Source of the DNA: Capitulum mitella
Taxonomy: Eukaryota > Arthropoda > Thecostraca > Pollicipedomorpha > Pollicipedidae
Direction of reading: 5' to 3'
Length of the DNA stretch: 64,000 bases
Assembly: GCA_030062745.1 (NCBI GenBank)
Contig: CP099841.1
Location: forward strand, 21,827,398 to 21,891,397
Numbering within the stretch: position 1 is the stretch's first letter; each line of letters opens with the position of its first letter. The notes under the pieces were generated by a model that saw only the letters and a list, made by a program, of their open reading frames with translations, was not told where the DNA came from and ran no database searches. Shown piece by piece: positions 20,986-33,330 of this stretch. The translations under genes and the position numbers were made by a program.

Positions 20986-23900
20986 ATGGATGTGATTGTT
21001 GCTGTGCAGAAGTACATATCCAAAATGATTGAAGATAGTGGACCAGGCATGAAAGTGCTAATGATTGACAAGGAAACAGTAAGTCATGGCACACTTCAGA
21101 CACCATCCTGCAATCATTCATGATGCATTCCCCTCTGCTACCATCCTGATTCGCCTAACTTGCTGTGCATGCTACTACAGCTGTGTCAACATGGTTGGCC
21201 TCCTGGTGTCTCATTATAATGAAAAATGTCAGTGTTGTTGCATAATTCACCACTGAAGTTATAGTCACCAAAAAAGCTCTGAATACCATTGCCAGCAGTT
21301 TTAGACAATCAAACAAGAACAATGTCTTCATTGGCCAAATGTGGGTTACTGTCACCATAGAGAGCAATGCAAATTTTGGGAGCCTTTTCTATGAAGTTGC
21401 ATTACAGCTTTGTGGCCAGTAGCTCATGGGAAACAGCTGCAGGGAATGGTCTTCTTTTCTGTGCTTGTAACCTATGCAGTAAACTTGTCCTGCAAATAAG
21501 ACAAACTCTAAACTTTGTTCAGACAAGATCTGACCTTGTCACTTATCTCCTTTTGGTTGTCCTTGTAAAAGTCATGCATTGGTGTTGCACCCCTCTTAGT
21601 CATAAAAATGAGGCTGTATGAACGCCGACATTAGCAACTTTGCAGGGACCCGTACCTCACGGCTGATAACCGCGGTCCCACAGACGGGCATCGTCAGCAT
21701 AGTGTGCGCCCAGTCGGAGATGCTGCAGCGCGAGGTGTACCTGTTCGAGCGGCTGGACGGCGACCTGCCCCCGGACATCATGCGCCACCTCAAGTGCATC
21801 GTCTTCGTCCGGCCGACCAAGGAGAACGTGGCCAAGCTGGCGCGCGAGCTGCGGCGACCGAGATACGGCTACTACTATGTCTGTACGTTATATTCGGCCG
21901 CGGTATATGCGGCTACGTTTGCACGTTGTATACGATTGCTACTACGTTCGTACGTGTCGGCCTGTCGCCCGGCTGGTGCCTTTAACTTTCTGGGTATATG
22001 CTTGTCAGGTGGCAGTGTCCAAGTCATGCACCATATCTGTCCTTTAGTTATTGAAACTATTTGTATTATTAATTGCATTATATTGTATGTATAATTAAGT
22101 GAAATGTATACTTGTATTGTTAATTGTAATAACAAAAACTTAAAATTGAGGTCATTATACATGCCTTTTCTGCAAAAGCTAAAAACGTTTTTTTGTGACG
22201 AATAGACTCGTAGAGTTTTATCCGCAAAGGCGTCTGTCGCCCATTGGCCGCGTCGTGTCCCGTGGCGGATCCGAGAATGGGACAATACCCAACACTGCGC
22301 CGCCCGTCCGCCGCAGACTTCAGCAACGTGATCGCCAAGGCAGAGGTGAAGCAGCTGGCGGAGGCGGACGAGAACGAGCTGGTGCGCGACATGCAGGAGC
22401 TGTACGCCGACTACCTGGCTGTGGCGCCGCATCTCTTCCACCTGGGCATGCCCAACTGCAGCCAGGGTCAGTGTCTGGTGCCCGCGCTGGTGGGGCAGGG
22501 TCAGTCTGGCTCCGCTCCGGCGCGTCAGGGTCAGTCTGGCCCGCTCCGGCGGGCCAGGGTCGTCCGGCCCGGCTCCGGCGGGACAGACTCAGTCCGGCCC
22601 GGCTCCGGCGGGTCAGAGTCAGTCTGGCTCCGCTCCGGCGGGACAGAGTCAGGCCGGTCCGCTCGGCCGAGTCAGGGTCAGTGTGGCCTCCCGCTCTGGC
22701 CAGGAGACCGCGCGGTCGTATTCAGTTGCAGCGTGCTGGAATGCCGCGCAGAGTCGTATTGTGTGCTGATGTCGGGAGGTGGTCCGGATCGCTTTGCCGC
22801 GTTGCGTGACATGTCGAGCTTAAAAAAATGATCCAGAATAGCGTTTCATTCTTGATCAGAGAAGAAAATGTGGTCAGACATGAAGGCACTGCGTCACCCT
22901 CTTAACGTTGTGATGCGTCGTTGGTTGGCATACGGGCCGAAAAAAATGCTGAAGTTCTGGCGCGGATAAGGCCTAGCTGTGCCATTCAGGTCATACATGA
23001 GTTCACGTGGCCGCCAGTCATGCCGAGTCGGGGTCCAGTTGGATTATTTCAGTGCTCTGTCGGCCCTGTGACCCTCTGACCTTGGAACTGACACTGGCCC
23101 CCGTGTCCCCAGGTTTGGCCTGGACCCAGCCAGGCTTGGTGCGGGCGACCCAAGGTCTGGCGGCCGTCCTCCTCTCCCTGAAGAAGTGTCCGATCATCCG
23201 CTACCAGAACTCGTCCGAAATGGCCCGCAAACTGGCAGAGAGCGTCAGGGTTAGTGGCCGGCCCGCGGGCGGTACTCGCACGGAACGCCCAGACGAGCTG
23301 GACCGGGTGGAACTGTCGTGTGCTGAATTGATGTCGGAAAGACATTGGCGTCATCGGAATGCGAAAAACGCCGTAGTTTTTTTATGTTTTCGCTTAAAAC
23401 TATCTCCGCACGTAATTTGAACACCACAACCTGGGAAATGGTGCGCATTACATCGTGTGTGGAGTGTTACCGTCATTGGTTTCCCATGGGGCTTGTTCTT
23501 GCATTCACAGAAATGAGAATGGTCCAGATTATTGCTGCTTTGACATGCATATATTGGTGCAAGGGTCAAAATCACGACGTGCCATAATGGATGGATGCAT
23601 GACGTACCGTGCGGCATGGATGCGTGACCAGAATCGTGATATAACATACTGCGACCTAAGGTGTAGGTTGAATGCTGATTTTTATTCTTAACCACGCATG
23701 TTCATTCCACTGCACCCTCTGGCCAAATGGCCCACCGTTAGTCCAGCCCAAAGCCCAACCAACTACTTCATTGCACGCTAGGGCATCTTTTCATAGCAGA
23801 TATGTACCGTTCTCGTTGCGGAACCAAGAGCAAAACGTAACCCGGTAGTCGCTGGGAAATGCCGCTTCTTTCCGCTCGCTGGAAGGCAGGGGGAGGGGGC

Positions 23901-26900
23901 TCCGGACGACCTCGCTCCGTAACTCCGTAACCATTGGACTGGTTTGGCAGTTCGAACAGTTAAAGGATTATCCTTGATCGTACGATCCGGGGCAAGGTCA
24001 CATTTGGGAACCTCGGGATCACATGACAGATCATAGGTCACGTCACAGGCCAAAATTTGGCCGATTTTGGAATGCCGATTTTTGCGTGCATATCAGACGT
24101 TACAAATATCCTTGAGGCACATATATGTAGAAGGTATGCGCAATATACTAACACAGGTCTTTCTGAAGTCAAGCTAGTCTTGTGATATTAAAACGTCAGA
24201 TGTCTGCTAGGTGCAAGGCATAAGTAATGGAATGCATAAAACGTTATAATGACCCGTACAATTCCATAAAATGCCAAAAATTCTAATTTTTATGGCGTTT
24301 AATTTCCAGGTGGTTGTTAGAAGTGGTTTTACGTTGCGGTTGGCACTATATATAAAAAACTGGAATTGTGTAAATTTTATTTATGATGGTCTTGTGTAAG
24401 TTGAGGAAGTTTAGTTTTCGGACCATACTTGAGTAAAAAATGCTTGTTCGATGCCATGGTATGTCAAATGCAACTTCACATGCCTGCGTCAGTGGGATCA
24501 GTCAGCCTTCGCGTTGTCAGTGAGATCGGACTGGTCGCACTAACAAAAGGATGCGAAACAGTGCCGAAACATTTGTACTTTTCACAACATCAGACCCTTT
24601 GCCCACGTGTACTTTACCCACGACCCTTTACCCACGTATACTCCGGGAAAATTTAACCAACAGCTGAGGAAAACTCGTATGATTTTATGGGTAGACTACA
24701 TTGACGTCTTACGACATTATAATGCATAATGCGCCCTGTCGGCTACTTCGTAGCACCGTTATGTCGATGAAGCTCAACAAACACGTAAAAATTGCAAAAT
24801 CATAAAATTTCACTGCGTTTATGACGCCATTTCAGCATGGCCTGGGATGACGTGTACAAGCTCTTTTCTCATTATATGCAGCATTGATCTACCGTCATAT
24901 ACTAATGTGGCATATATTTTGAAAATTTGGGGGTACTGCGCCATTTTGTAGGCGAAATTATACGGCGCAGAAAAGAAAAACAGATTGTTTGATTTCCCCT
25001 CCTCAGCAACTCATGGGTTAAATGGTTGACCAAGATCCTTCGACGTACATATCGTGAATGATTGGCTTATCCGCTGTCGTAATTCTGATTGATATCGGCC
25101 TGCTCCTCGTTCAGCTGACCTTCACGAAGGAGGCAACTTTGTTCAGTTTCCGGCGCGTGGACCCACCGCCGCTGCTGCTGATCCTGGACAGACGAGACGA
25201 CAGCGTCACTCCTCTCCTCAATCAGGTATGGCCCCTCTCCCTGAGCCAGGTACGGCCCCTCTCCCTCAGCCAGATATGGTTCCTCTCCCTGGGCCAAGTA
25301 CGACCCCTCTCCCTCAGCCAGGTACGGCCTCTCCTTCAGCGAGGTACGGCTCCTTTCCCTCAGCAGAATATTGCCCTTCCCCATCAGCAGGGTACGGCCC
25401 CATTCCCTCGGCCAGGTAAGGCCCCCCCCCCCCCTCAGCCAGGTACGATGCCTCTCCCTCAGACAGGTACGGCCTCTCTCCTTCATCAGGGTACGGCCCC
25501 TTTCCCTCAGCAGGGTATGGCCCCTCCCCATCAGCCAGGTACGGCCCTTTCCCTCAACAGATGCGGTTTACGGCCTGCCTTAGTCAGATGATCCGGCCAC
25601 CGGCAGGCGCGGAGGGCTTTTTTTGTTTTAGTGGGATGGTGTGATTACATCGAGGTACGGGTTTTCGAGTGAGAACACGTACTTTTCTGCGCTGTTACGA
25701 CCAGTTACCTGCTCTGGAAGGTTCTGTGCTTTTTGTGACCACGATGACTTCGTTACACGGGGATTTTTTGTTCTAATGTTTTCAGGCTGATGTCTAAAGA
25801 CAGGCAAGAATGGTTAACTTGTCGCTGAAATTGATAACCAGTTTGAGCCTCATGTTCACGTTATTATTCATGCAGTGTTCTGAGATGGTCTTTCCTCCTC
25901 TTCATCGTTTGGGCCGTCACAGCTTTCTCCCCGCAGTGGACGTACCAGGCGATGGTGCACGAGCTGCTGACCATCTCCAACAACCGGGTCAGCCTGGCGG
26001 AGGTTCCGAACGTGCCGCCCGAACTGAAGGAGGTCGTGATGTCGGCAGAACATGACGACTTTTACGCCCAGGTGGGAGTTTGAGGTCAGCTGTCCAAACT
26101 CATCGGTGAAGAACCTGATCTCATTGGTCATTCGAATTAAATGGAAACAGGGTTGTCTTCAGCGTTTGTTGATACCGCTGTGAGTGTATACCACTCAGTC
26201 AACAAGTCCCAGAATTTCGTCAGTGGCGATACGAAGTTTGGATGTCTGTTGATGATGCTAACATGTGTTGCGTGCCGCAGAACCTGTACTCGAATTTCGG
26301 CGAGATCGGCCAGACGATCAAGGGCCTGATGGACGAGTACCAGAAGAAGCTGCAGAGCCAGAAGAAGGTGGAAAGCATAGCAGACATGAAGCAGTTCGTC
26401 GAGATGTACCCCCAGTTTAAGGTGAGTATGGTGGCTCGTTGTAAACTGGGATTATAATCCGTATGTGTGCGAGTTAGTGTTCGCATATCATTGCATTCGA
26501 ACGTACTATTAAGTTTGCACTTTACTGATTACATGTAATACAGATTTAGTCGTATGTGTGGAGGAAAATTCGGTGATGTAATCGTTTTTTCGTCTCAGGG
26601 GTAGTGTTATTGCTGCATCTGTGAAAGTGGAAAATGACCCACGGGCCGCAGAATTGGTTTTTATTTAGCAATTTGTTGTGCGGTTACTTTGCGCGAGGTA
26701 CTGCCGAAACGTATGTCCTGTCCGTGTCCTGCCGTGCCTAGATCGTCGAACGATATGCCTTCGATGGTTGTTCGCTCAGGGGGTATTTCCTGTCTGTGAC
26801 TTGTCATGCCTGACATTCGGCCAGCGGATTTGCTATCGCCGGACCATTTTATGTCTTGTTCGTTCGGAAGGTATGTCCTGTCTGTCTGCCGACCGTGATG

Positions 26901-29864
26901 TCTGTTGTTGGGCAGAAAATGTCTGGCACCGTTGTGAAGCACGTGACGGTGGTGGGCGAGCTCTCCCGTCTGGTGGACCGGCACTCCCTGCTGGAGGTCT
27001 CCGAGGCGGAACAGGAGCTGGCCTGTCACGACGAACACCAACAGTCATTGCAGGTGAGACGGAGATCAGCCAGGTCAGGAGAGAGAACAGGAGCTGTCTT
27101 GTCACGATGGGCATCGTTATTTCAAAGGCCTCTTGGGGGCCCCTGTACACATGTACTAATACGAGAGTGAAAGATTTAAGGTTTGAAGCGAACCGCTCAA
27201 CTCATGCTGTGCTCAGACAGCTGCTGATGGTGTGGTGACTAGGCGGTCACAGCAAACCTAGTGACATCTTAAACACGCAGTCAGTGGTATTTGCAAACGA
27301 GGTAACGTGTCTCTCGGATCTGACCATCAAATAGCTCGTGTCGCTGTCCATGCTGTGTCGGAATGGAACAGTTACCAATCAGTCTGTGATTCTGTTCCTG
27401 CCTGACTGTGGCTGGCTTGACCGACGCAATAGAGCACAGACGCCATGCGGCATTGGAACCTGAACTGTGCCCGGCAGCGCATCTACCGGCTGCTGAACTC
27501 CGAGAAGACACGCGAGCTGGACGCCGTGCGGCTGGTGCTGCTGTACGCGCTGCGGTACGAGACGCACTCCAACAACGACATCAACCGGCTGGTGGACACG
27601 CTGCGCCGCCGCGGTGTCAGCGACAAGTACATCAAGGTGCGCCGGGGCAGGGTTAGGGCCCCAGAGCCCTGCTGGGACGATGGCTTTTGGTTGTGGGCCT
27701 GGGAAGGTCGGGTCGAGGAGGGATGATGGAGGGGGAGTGCAGTGTCGGAGGAGGCGCGGGTCGTTGTGGGATCTTGGAGGCCAAAGAAGTTTGCTCGTCC
27801 TCGTACGACGCTTTTTGAGTTGCCAGTTGATGCAGAGATCGGGAGACTTCTTTCCTGACCCGGAAAATTGGCCGAAGTAGCCTGTTTGTGATGGTCTTTT
27901 CAATGCTTGAAAACATATTTTGCGTTGTTGAGAACAACACCGTAGCGTCCGTTATGTGGCGTGCTGTCTTCCATATAGGCTGTTTCTGGCTGGCGACATC
28001 GTTCAAAGGTTTTGGTGGTGCAGATGTTGCTCAGCCATGATCTCAGATTTGGTTTGAGGGCCGATAGTCTGGTTGTTTGACAGCGCTGGCAGTTTGACCC
28101 ACCACATGCTTTCATCGTTTGTTGGCGCCACAGCTTTGCAAATGATACACCGGCTGCAGATGCTGGGAGTTAGTGGAGCTGTTGCGTAGCGGCAACGGTA
28201 GTACTGGTACCGCTATTGCACTTGGCGTGGTTTGCACGGCTAAGCGAACCTAATGCAACTGCCGCAACTTATACAGCCAGCTGTCGCAGTTCTTTAGCCG
28301 GTACAGTCTGTATGGCTGGTGCGGTTGGTTTGTCAGGCTGATCCGTAGACGTTGCCGACACCGTGTGACCCAGCCGCCCTTCCCTGCGCAGTTGGTGTAC
28401 CCGATGTTGGATTACGGCGGCGCCCGAGCCCGGAGCAGCGACTTGTTTGGAGAAGCCGACCCAGTGGCCGTCACAAAGCGCTTCTTCAAGGTAAGCAGCC
28501 ATTCAGTGAAGACGGTTAGGATTCCCCCAGCACGTTGACCTCCTAAGAGGAAAAATCGGGCTGGTGTGTCCAGTTTGCGATGGCTTATTTTCAGCTCTAG
28601 TGTGGGGTTGGCTAACGGCTAGTTTAAGGAGGCAGAATCTACACGTGATGTGGTTTCATAAAGTAGTTTTTGTGAACATTCTTTTCTATCTAGTTGCCGC
28701 CCATGCTTCCAATGATAGTATTGCTGTATATTTTAGAGACATACCGAGAAGCTTTTGTGTTTTGTGAAGCTTTTGCTCGACAAGCTTTTGCGTTTGTGAC
28801 GCGCGGAACATCTGACAGAACAAACCACGTCCTTTACTGTCCGCCAGGGCGTGAAGGGCGTAGACAACATTTACACCCAGCACAAGCCGCTGCTGTACCG
28901 GTTGCTGGACGACCTGCTGAAGGGCCGGCTGCGGGAGGCGGCCTACCCGTACCACAACAGTGGCTACAGCCAGCCAGTCAAGTGAGATACACTGCCGGCG
29001 GCGATCGGCCGTCCGCTCACGGCGGCCTCCGCGGACTGCCAGGGCGGATTATATCCGCTGGACTTACCCTTCCGGACTGTGTAGAGCCACTGGGGCGTGC
29101 AGCGGCCGTCAGCTGTCGCAAGATAAATTTTCTTGAGGTGGCTGAAGTGATGACAAGTGACTGTGAGAACTTTGTGCGGGTTTTTATGTCTTGTATGGGG
29201 TCTTGCGTGGTTTTTCTTGGGGAGCCGTCGTCGAATCGGAATCTGTGTCCTTTTCCCGTGAAAACCCGAGCTGTTTGGAAGTATGCCGGTCGGTTTTGAG
29301 AAGCCGTCTTTGCTCCGTCAGTTTGGATATCTGGTCCGGCAATGGCAGTTCTCGCCCATGACCTCAGCAAGCTTGTGTGTGTGATTTACGAGAGTTGTTA
29401 GACGTATGCTTGATGCGTAGGACCGAAAAAATGCTTTGAATCTCGTGTTACTGAATGGCCATACAATTATATTTTATTTTATTTTATTTTATATATTTAT
29501 TTTATACATTTGTGTGGTAGCTCAATGTCTGGCGAGTGCCTGCGCCTGCCGTGAAATCAAGCCCGGGATCACCTTACCATCCATGCACTGAGATAACTAA
29601 AAAAGTAATCTGGCGATGTTTCTGGGTTTCGGCGTCGTCTGACCTTCCGTTGTTTCGTGCAGGCCAAACGAGGTGATCGTGTTCATAATCGGCGGCGTGA
29701 CGTACGAGGAATCGCTGACCGTGCACCAGATCAACAGCACCGTGCCGTCGGTGCGCGTTCTGCTCGGCGGCACGTACGTGCACAACGCCAGTTCCTTCCT
29801 GGACGAGGTGCTGGCCGCCACACAGGCCGCACACGTCCTGCAGGGACGCTCCGCCCGCAGCTGA
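20986..29864 (+). CDS. VPS45: VPS45, Sec1/Munc18-family vacuolar protein sorting protein; 12 coding exons, complete
   Basis: Exons are 20986-21078, 21684-21882, 22317-22466, 23113-23249, 25115-25225, 25937-26071, 26281-26421, 26916-27053, 27478-27636, 28392-28490, 28848-28981 and 29663-29864. All introns are GT-AG and all phases fit. The product is 565 residues, close to human VPS45 (570). It starts [20 protein letters not shown], against human [20 protein letters not shown]. Landmarks in order are [116 protein letters not shown] and [17 protein letters not shown]. It covers all Sec1 domains with no membrane segment. In the family VPS45 is a cytosolic/peripheral partner of syntaxin-16/Tlg2 and rabenosyn-5 and promotes SNARE assembly on early endosomes and the trans-Golgi. 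Exon 1 is CpG-free and AT-rich while the later exons are GC-rich. No break was seen. Confidence 0.96.
22467..22703 (+). repeat. Minisatellite (about 29-31 base units) starting at a VPS45 splice donor
   Basis: About eight imperfect units of the form GGGTCAGTCTGGCTCCGCTC plus CGGCGGGACA. The array begins at the donor of exon 22317-22466 (CAGG/GTCAGT), and most units repeat a CAG-RGTCAGT-like string, so each carries a donor-like site. Confidence 0.88.
25226..25562 (+). repeat. Minisatellite (about 24 base units) starting at a VPS45 splice donor
   Basis: About fourteen units of 22-27 bases with the consensus GTACGGCCCCTCTCCCTCAG plus CCAG. The first unit is the donor itself (CAG/GTATGG at the end of exon 25115-25225). 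Each unit couples a pyrimidine-rich acceptor-like CTCTCCCTCAG with a donor-like CAGGTACGG. The exon end (CCTCTCCTCAATCAG) resembles the unit. Confidence 0.92.
29471..29507. repeat. (TTTTA)n microsatellite in the last VPS45 intron
   Basis: About five TTTTA units followed by a TATATTTATTTTATAC tail, about 150 bases before the last exon. Confidence 0.9.
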
Positions 29865-30037
29865 GACCTCTAGCGGCGGTTGTGGAACTACTGATTTCTT
29901 TCGCGATCGAGAGGTAGTTTGTCGGTGGCGCTGAATTGGACGAGGAAACTGAACGTTCTGATGTCTGACAGGTGGATCTTTGATGTTGAACATCTTTCAC
30001 GGCACTACGCATTCCTGTTTTTTTTTCGTGTTCCACC

Positions 30038-30043
30038 ATTAAA
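30038..30043 (+). terminator. ATTAAA polyadenylation signal candidate of VPS45
   Basis: ATTAAA, the commonest variant signal, lies 174 bases after the VPS45 stop and just past a T-rich run. It is the closest good candidate. No AATAAA is seen nearby. Confidence 0.5.
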
Positions 30044-31200
30044 AAACAAAAGAAGTGCACTGGATACCCTATATGAATGTGCAAGCATATGATGCATTAT
30101 ATGCTGAATTGTGATGTAGCTATCGGGAGAAATTTGGCCCTTTGGTGCAGATTTGAGATCATGCACTTAGGTGAGCTTGTAAATGTTTCGCATCAACACT
30201 AGTCTTTCTGGAGCGTGTTTGATTCATGCGTTTCTTTGAGGGGAAGTTTCCCGGAACCACAAGCGATATGTTTTATTACTGCATGTGTCACGACATTATA
30301 TTAGGATTGTGAGGGATGCTAGTGTAGCTGAGTGTGAACGGAACTAATCTTACACGTTAGGGCGTTGTTCAGCGGTGCTACCGCCGGTCTGCGAATTACG
30401 AAGTACGCGCCACCTCCTCGCCGGGTACTTGCTGTCTGTGATGCGTTTGTTGCGCTCTCTATGCAGTGGTGTCCCATGCCCACGGCTTCACGAAGTTTCG
30501 TCGGGGGTCAGCGTCTTTGGTGTGGACCCTTCGGACCGCTCCCGGTCCATTGAGATGTGCTACTGCTTTCTGTTGTCACTGGACCATTGCCGGGGTCCGC
30601 TGGGAGTGGGGCACATGCCCCGCAGGCCGGGCGAAATGTTCCTTGAAATGTGTGAATGATTGTACAGTTTGTGTTGTCGATGGCGGCATGTCATTTAAGC
30701 TTGAATATATATGTGGTCGGAAAGGAAAGTGACCTCAATTTACTCTGCGCCACCGTCTCCTTTTAGCCAGTGGTTCTGAGTATTTTTTCGTCGAGGCTCG
30801 TTGTTTACGCTGATCCAACTTTTTCGCGGAGATTTTATGCAGCATCTTGGGTCGTTAGCGTCCCGCCTTTCAGGCTGGCTGGAGCGACAAACAGACAGTG
30901 CTTTGATGGTAATCCATCACTACAGGAACAAGCGCTGGCTGGCCAAGGCATTTGGTACTGTTTCACTTCTTTTTTCATAACGGACTTTAGTTGGGCAATT
31001 TCAGATTAAGGACATTAACGTGAGCATGTGTGCTGCATTTAGTCATTTGTTAAATCCCGTCCGCGCAGTGGCTTATTATGGAATTTGTCAAAGGTCCGCG
31101 CGAACAAAACGAAACAACAGTCCTGACCAGATCGTTACACATGGAGTGCCCGCTGTGTAGGCCTGACAAACATATACACAAAACACCCACACACACGTCG
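30044..31200. other. Intergenic stretch, no feature recognised
   Basis: Open frames here are short and overlapping on both strands. None resembles a known protein, and I see no structured repeat. Confidence 0.5.
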
Positions 31201-31560
31201 TCAGACGGCCCACGCAGGCTGATTATTGAGCCAAGCTAAAAATATGTCACCGACGGGCGCCTGGGTGACTGATTGTGGAGGGCCATTCCAGGCTGAGGCA
31301 GCCCGATACGAAAGTGACAAGAGGGTGGCGCAGAGGCGGCACGTCGGGAACTGTAACTTCCCTGCACGAGTACCCCTTTGCGGCATCTGACGCCGGCCGG
31401 CAAAGATGTTCGAAATAGCGATTGGACACTGGGGAGAATTAAGGACGATGTACACCTGCTTGTAGTCACGCCGTCGTACCATGTCATCTACTCTTGACCA
31501 ACGAAGCGATTTAAGTATTGGGAAACATGCTCATCGCGGCGCGAACTGGTGACGAGCCGC
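31201..31560 (-). mobile_element. LINE ORF2 C-terminal remnant
   Basis: Read on the minus strand, KSLRWSRVDDMVRRRDYKQV is followed by YIVLNSPQCPIAISNIFAGR and later LSYRAASAWNGPPQSVTQAP. This is the usual tail of non-LTR reverse transcriptases: a 'LxSLxW ... R.....VYK.' block, then an 'AAxxWNxLP' block. Upstream, EHVS and a -P-I- like piece sit in another frame, so there is at least one frameshift. Only the last ~110 residues remain and no RT core is present. The family could be Jockey- or CR1-like. Confidence 0.6.
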
Positions 31561-31679
31561 TAGGCTTACCACGGGCAACAAAGCAACAAAGCAGTAAAAC
31601 ATTTATGTTAACCGTCACTGCCATTCATTCTTGTTTCCCCTGTGACCACTTCTGTGGGGCTCGGCGACGTCCAGAGGAC

Positions 31680-31770
31680 TCCAGAATTCTGCTCTGGAGT
31701 TCTGAATTCTGCGGCTGGAGTCTGGATCCCTGGAGGGTGGGCGGCTGGAGTCTGGATCCCCTGATCGTGC
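31680..31770. repeat. Short direct duplication
   Basis: GCGGCTGGAGTCTGGATCCC occurs twice (near 31,711 and 31,741), preceded by a related TCTGGAGTTCTGAATTCTGC piece. This is a small local tandem duplication. Confidence 0.7.
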
Positions 31771-31959
31771 CCGGCAGGAGTTTCTTGCTCTGTGTCGTGG
31801 GTGGCCGGAGTCAGCGTTTCTCCGGTCGTTTCGCCGCAGTGCCGCCAATCGGCCTCCTCCCTCCACAGCGGCGGCCGTAACCGGCGGGGTGACTTCCTCC
31901 GTCCTCCCACACCATCCGCTGGCCGACCGTGATAGCCGGAGGCAACGCGACCGAGATCG

Positions 31960-33330
31960 GCGCGCCGCAAACTTTTGACGGCCCAACTCCGACCCCAATC
32001 AGTGCCACTTTACGGCGTCGCCAGGGTCGTGAGGGGGCTCGGGTCCGGTCCCCGGGGTGGGGGGTCAGCGCCAACTCCGCCAACGGAGCGCGACCCGCGG
32101 GACGCCGCGCTGTCAATCTCATCGTGCGCTCTCCCCGACCCCTCCCCAACCCCCGCCGGCGGAAGGGCCGGCACGTGGCGCGCGAAACAACTCGAAGGAA
32201 AGTTAGCTGTGATAGTGGGCGGCGGGCGGTCGCTGTTTCCTTCATGGTTTTGAAAGCGCGCAAGTTGTAGCGAAAGCTGACTGACACTGCTTGTGTTGTT
32301 GGTCGAATGCATTCAGGCATACGAGTGTCCAATGGCGAAACTACAGGGCAGCGTAGGCTGGCAAGTCCCCAGTGTCCCCCGTGACCGGCAATTTTCCCTA
32401 CTTTGTCAGATGGTTGTTTTGGCGGCAAACTGCGGCTGTTTGGCAGACTGGCTAGGGCCGCGACGGTCATACCGGCCCATCCCGGGTCAGGGGCGCAGTT
32501 TTGAAAATGCGATTGGGGGGGGCAGTGCTAGTCTCGGCTAATTCTGATATTTCTGAGGTCATTCATTCCATGCACCGCCATAGACCTAATGTTAAAAATC
32601 CCAAGTTATTGGAGGCCCGGGCCGTGTTTGGGGAATCCATTCCCCAAAAACCCAAAGTTCCACCCAAGTCCCGGGCGGTCTCGGCCGCGTAACCACTGCT
32701 CTGGCGTCACCACAGCCTGCCGGACCGGTGTTATAGGCTGGCGGGGAGCGCGTGGCCACCGCAGCGCCAAGCCGCCTCTGATGATGGCCTTCGAGACGGA
32801 GCAGTCGAGCAGGAGCCACCGATGAGGCGCGCTCGGCCGCTCAGCGGCGGCGGCCATGTTTCGCGCAAACATCACCGGCGGCCATTAGCGCGCCGAGGCC
32901 CAGCTTTCGGAGGTGTTTTCCGGTGCGTCGGTGGCCGCAGTTCTGATCGATGGCGGCCACTGTTTGGCGGTGCGTGGAGGCAACAGGGCGTGCTGCCGGC
33001 CGGTCAGCACATTAGCCGAGCAGGCGGCGCGGCGCGTCGAGTCGTTTCGCCAACACGTCCGGCCGCCGACGCCCAGATCTTGGCCGCTGTCCAGCATTGG
33101 CTTACGGTCGGCAGACTTTCGGCTCTCAGCTGGAGAGATGAAGCTTCTCCCGCCCCCCCCCCCCCTCCCCCGGCTAGTGCGTGCGGTCGAGAGTACCCTC
33201 ATCTTTCTGAGAGCGACACGGTCGAGGACCTCCATCGACCGTAGCGACCTCCATCCCCTAGAGTGGCGCGATCGAGAGTAACTCCCTCGGACCAGAGCGA
33301 CACGGTCGGGGGTGGCTCCATCCCCCGTTG
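31960..33330. promoter_or_regulatory. Orphan GC/CpG-rich block
   Basis: A GC- and CpG-rich stretch inside otherwise balanced DNA, with several overlapping Arg/Pro-rich frames on both strands and no recognisable product. In base composition it resembles the ARID1 5' block. It could be the 5' end of a gene whose coding part I cannot see, a non-coding RNA promoter, or simply a GC-rich patch. A C10 run lies near 33,154. Confidence 0.3.
32627..32648. repeat. 22-base palindrome
   Basis: TTTGGGGAAT-CC-ATTCCCCAAA: perfect 10-base arms around a 2-base centre, inside the orphan GC-rich block. Confidence 0.9.

Noticed and set aside
26700-26910. Possible repeat array (GTATGTCCTGTC motifs) in a VPS45 intron
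   Set aside because: Only two or three loose matches, with no regular period.
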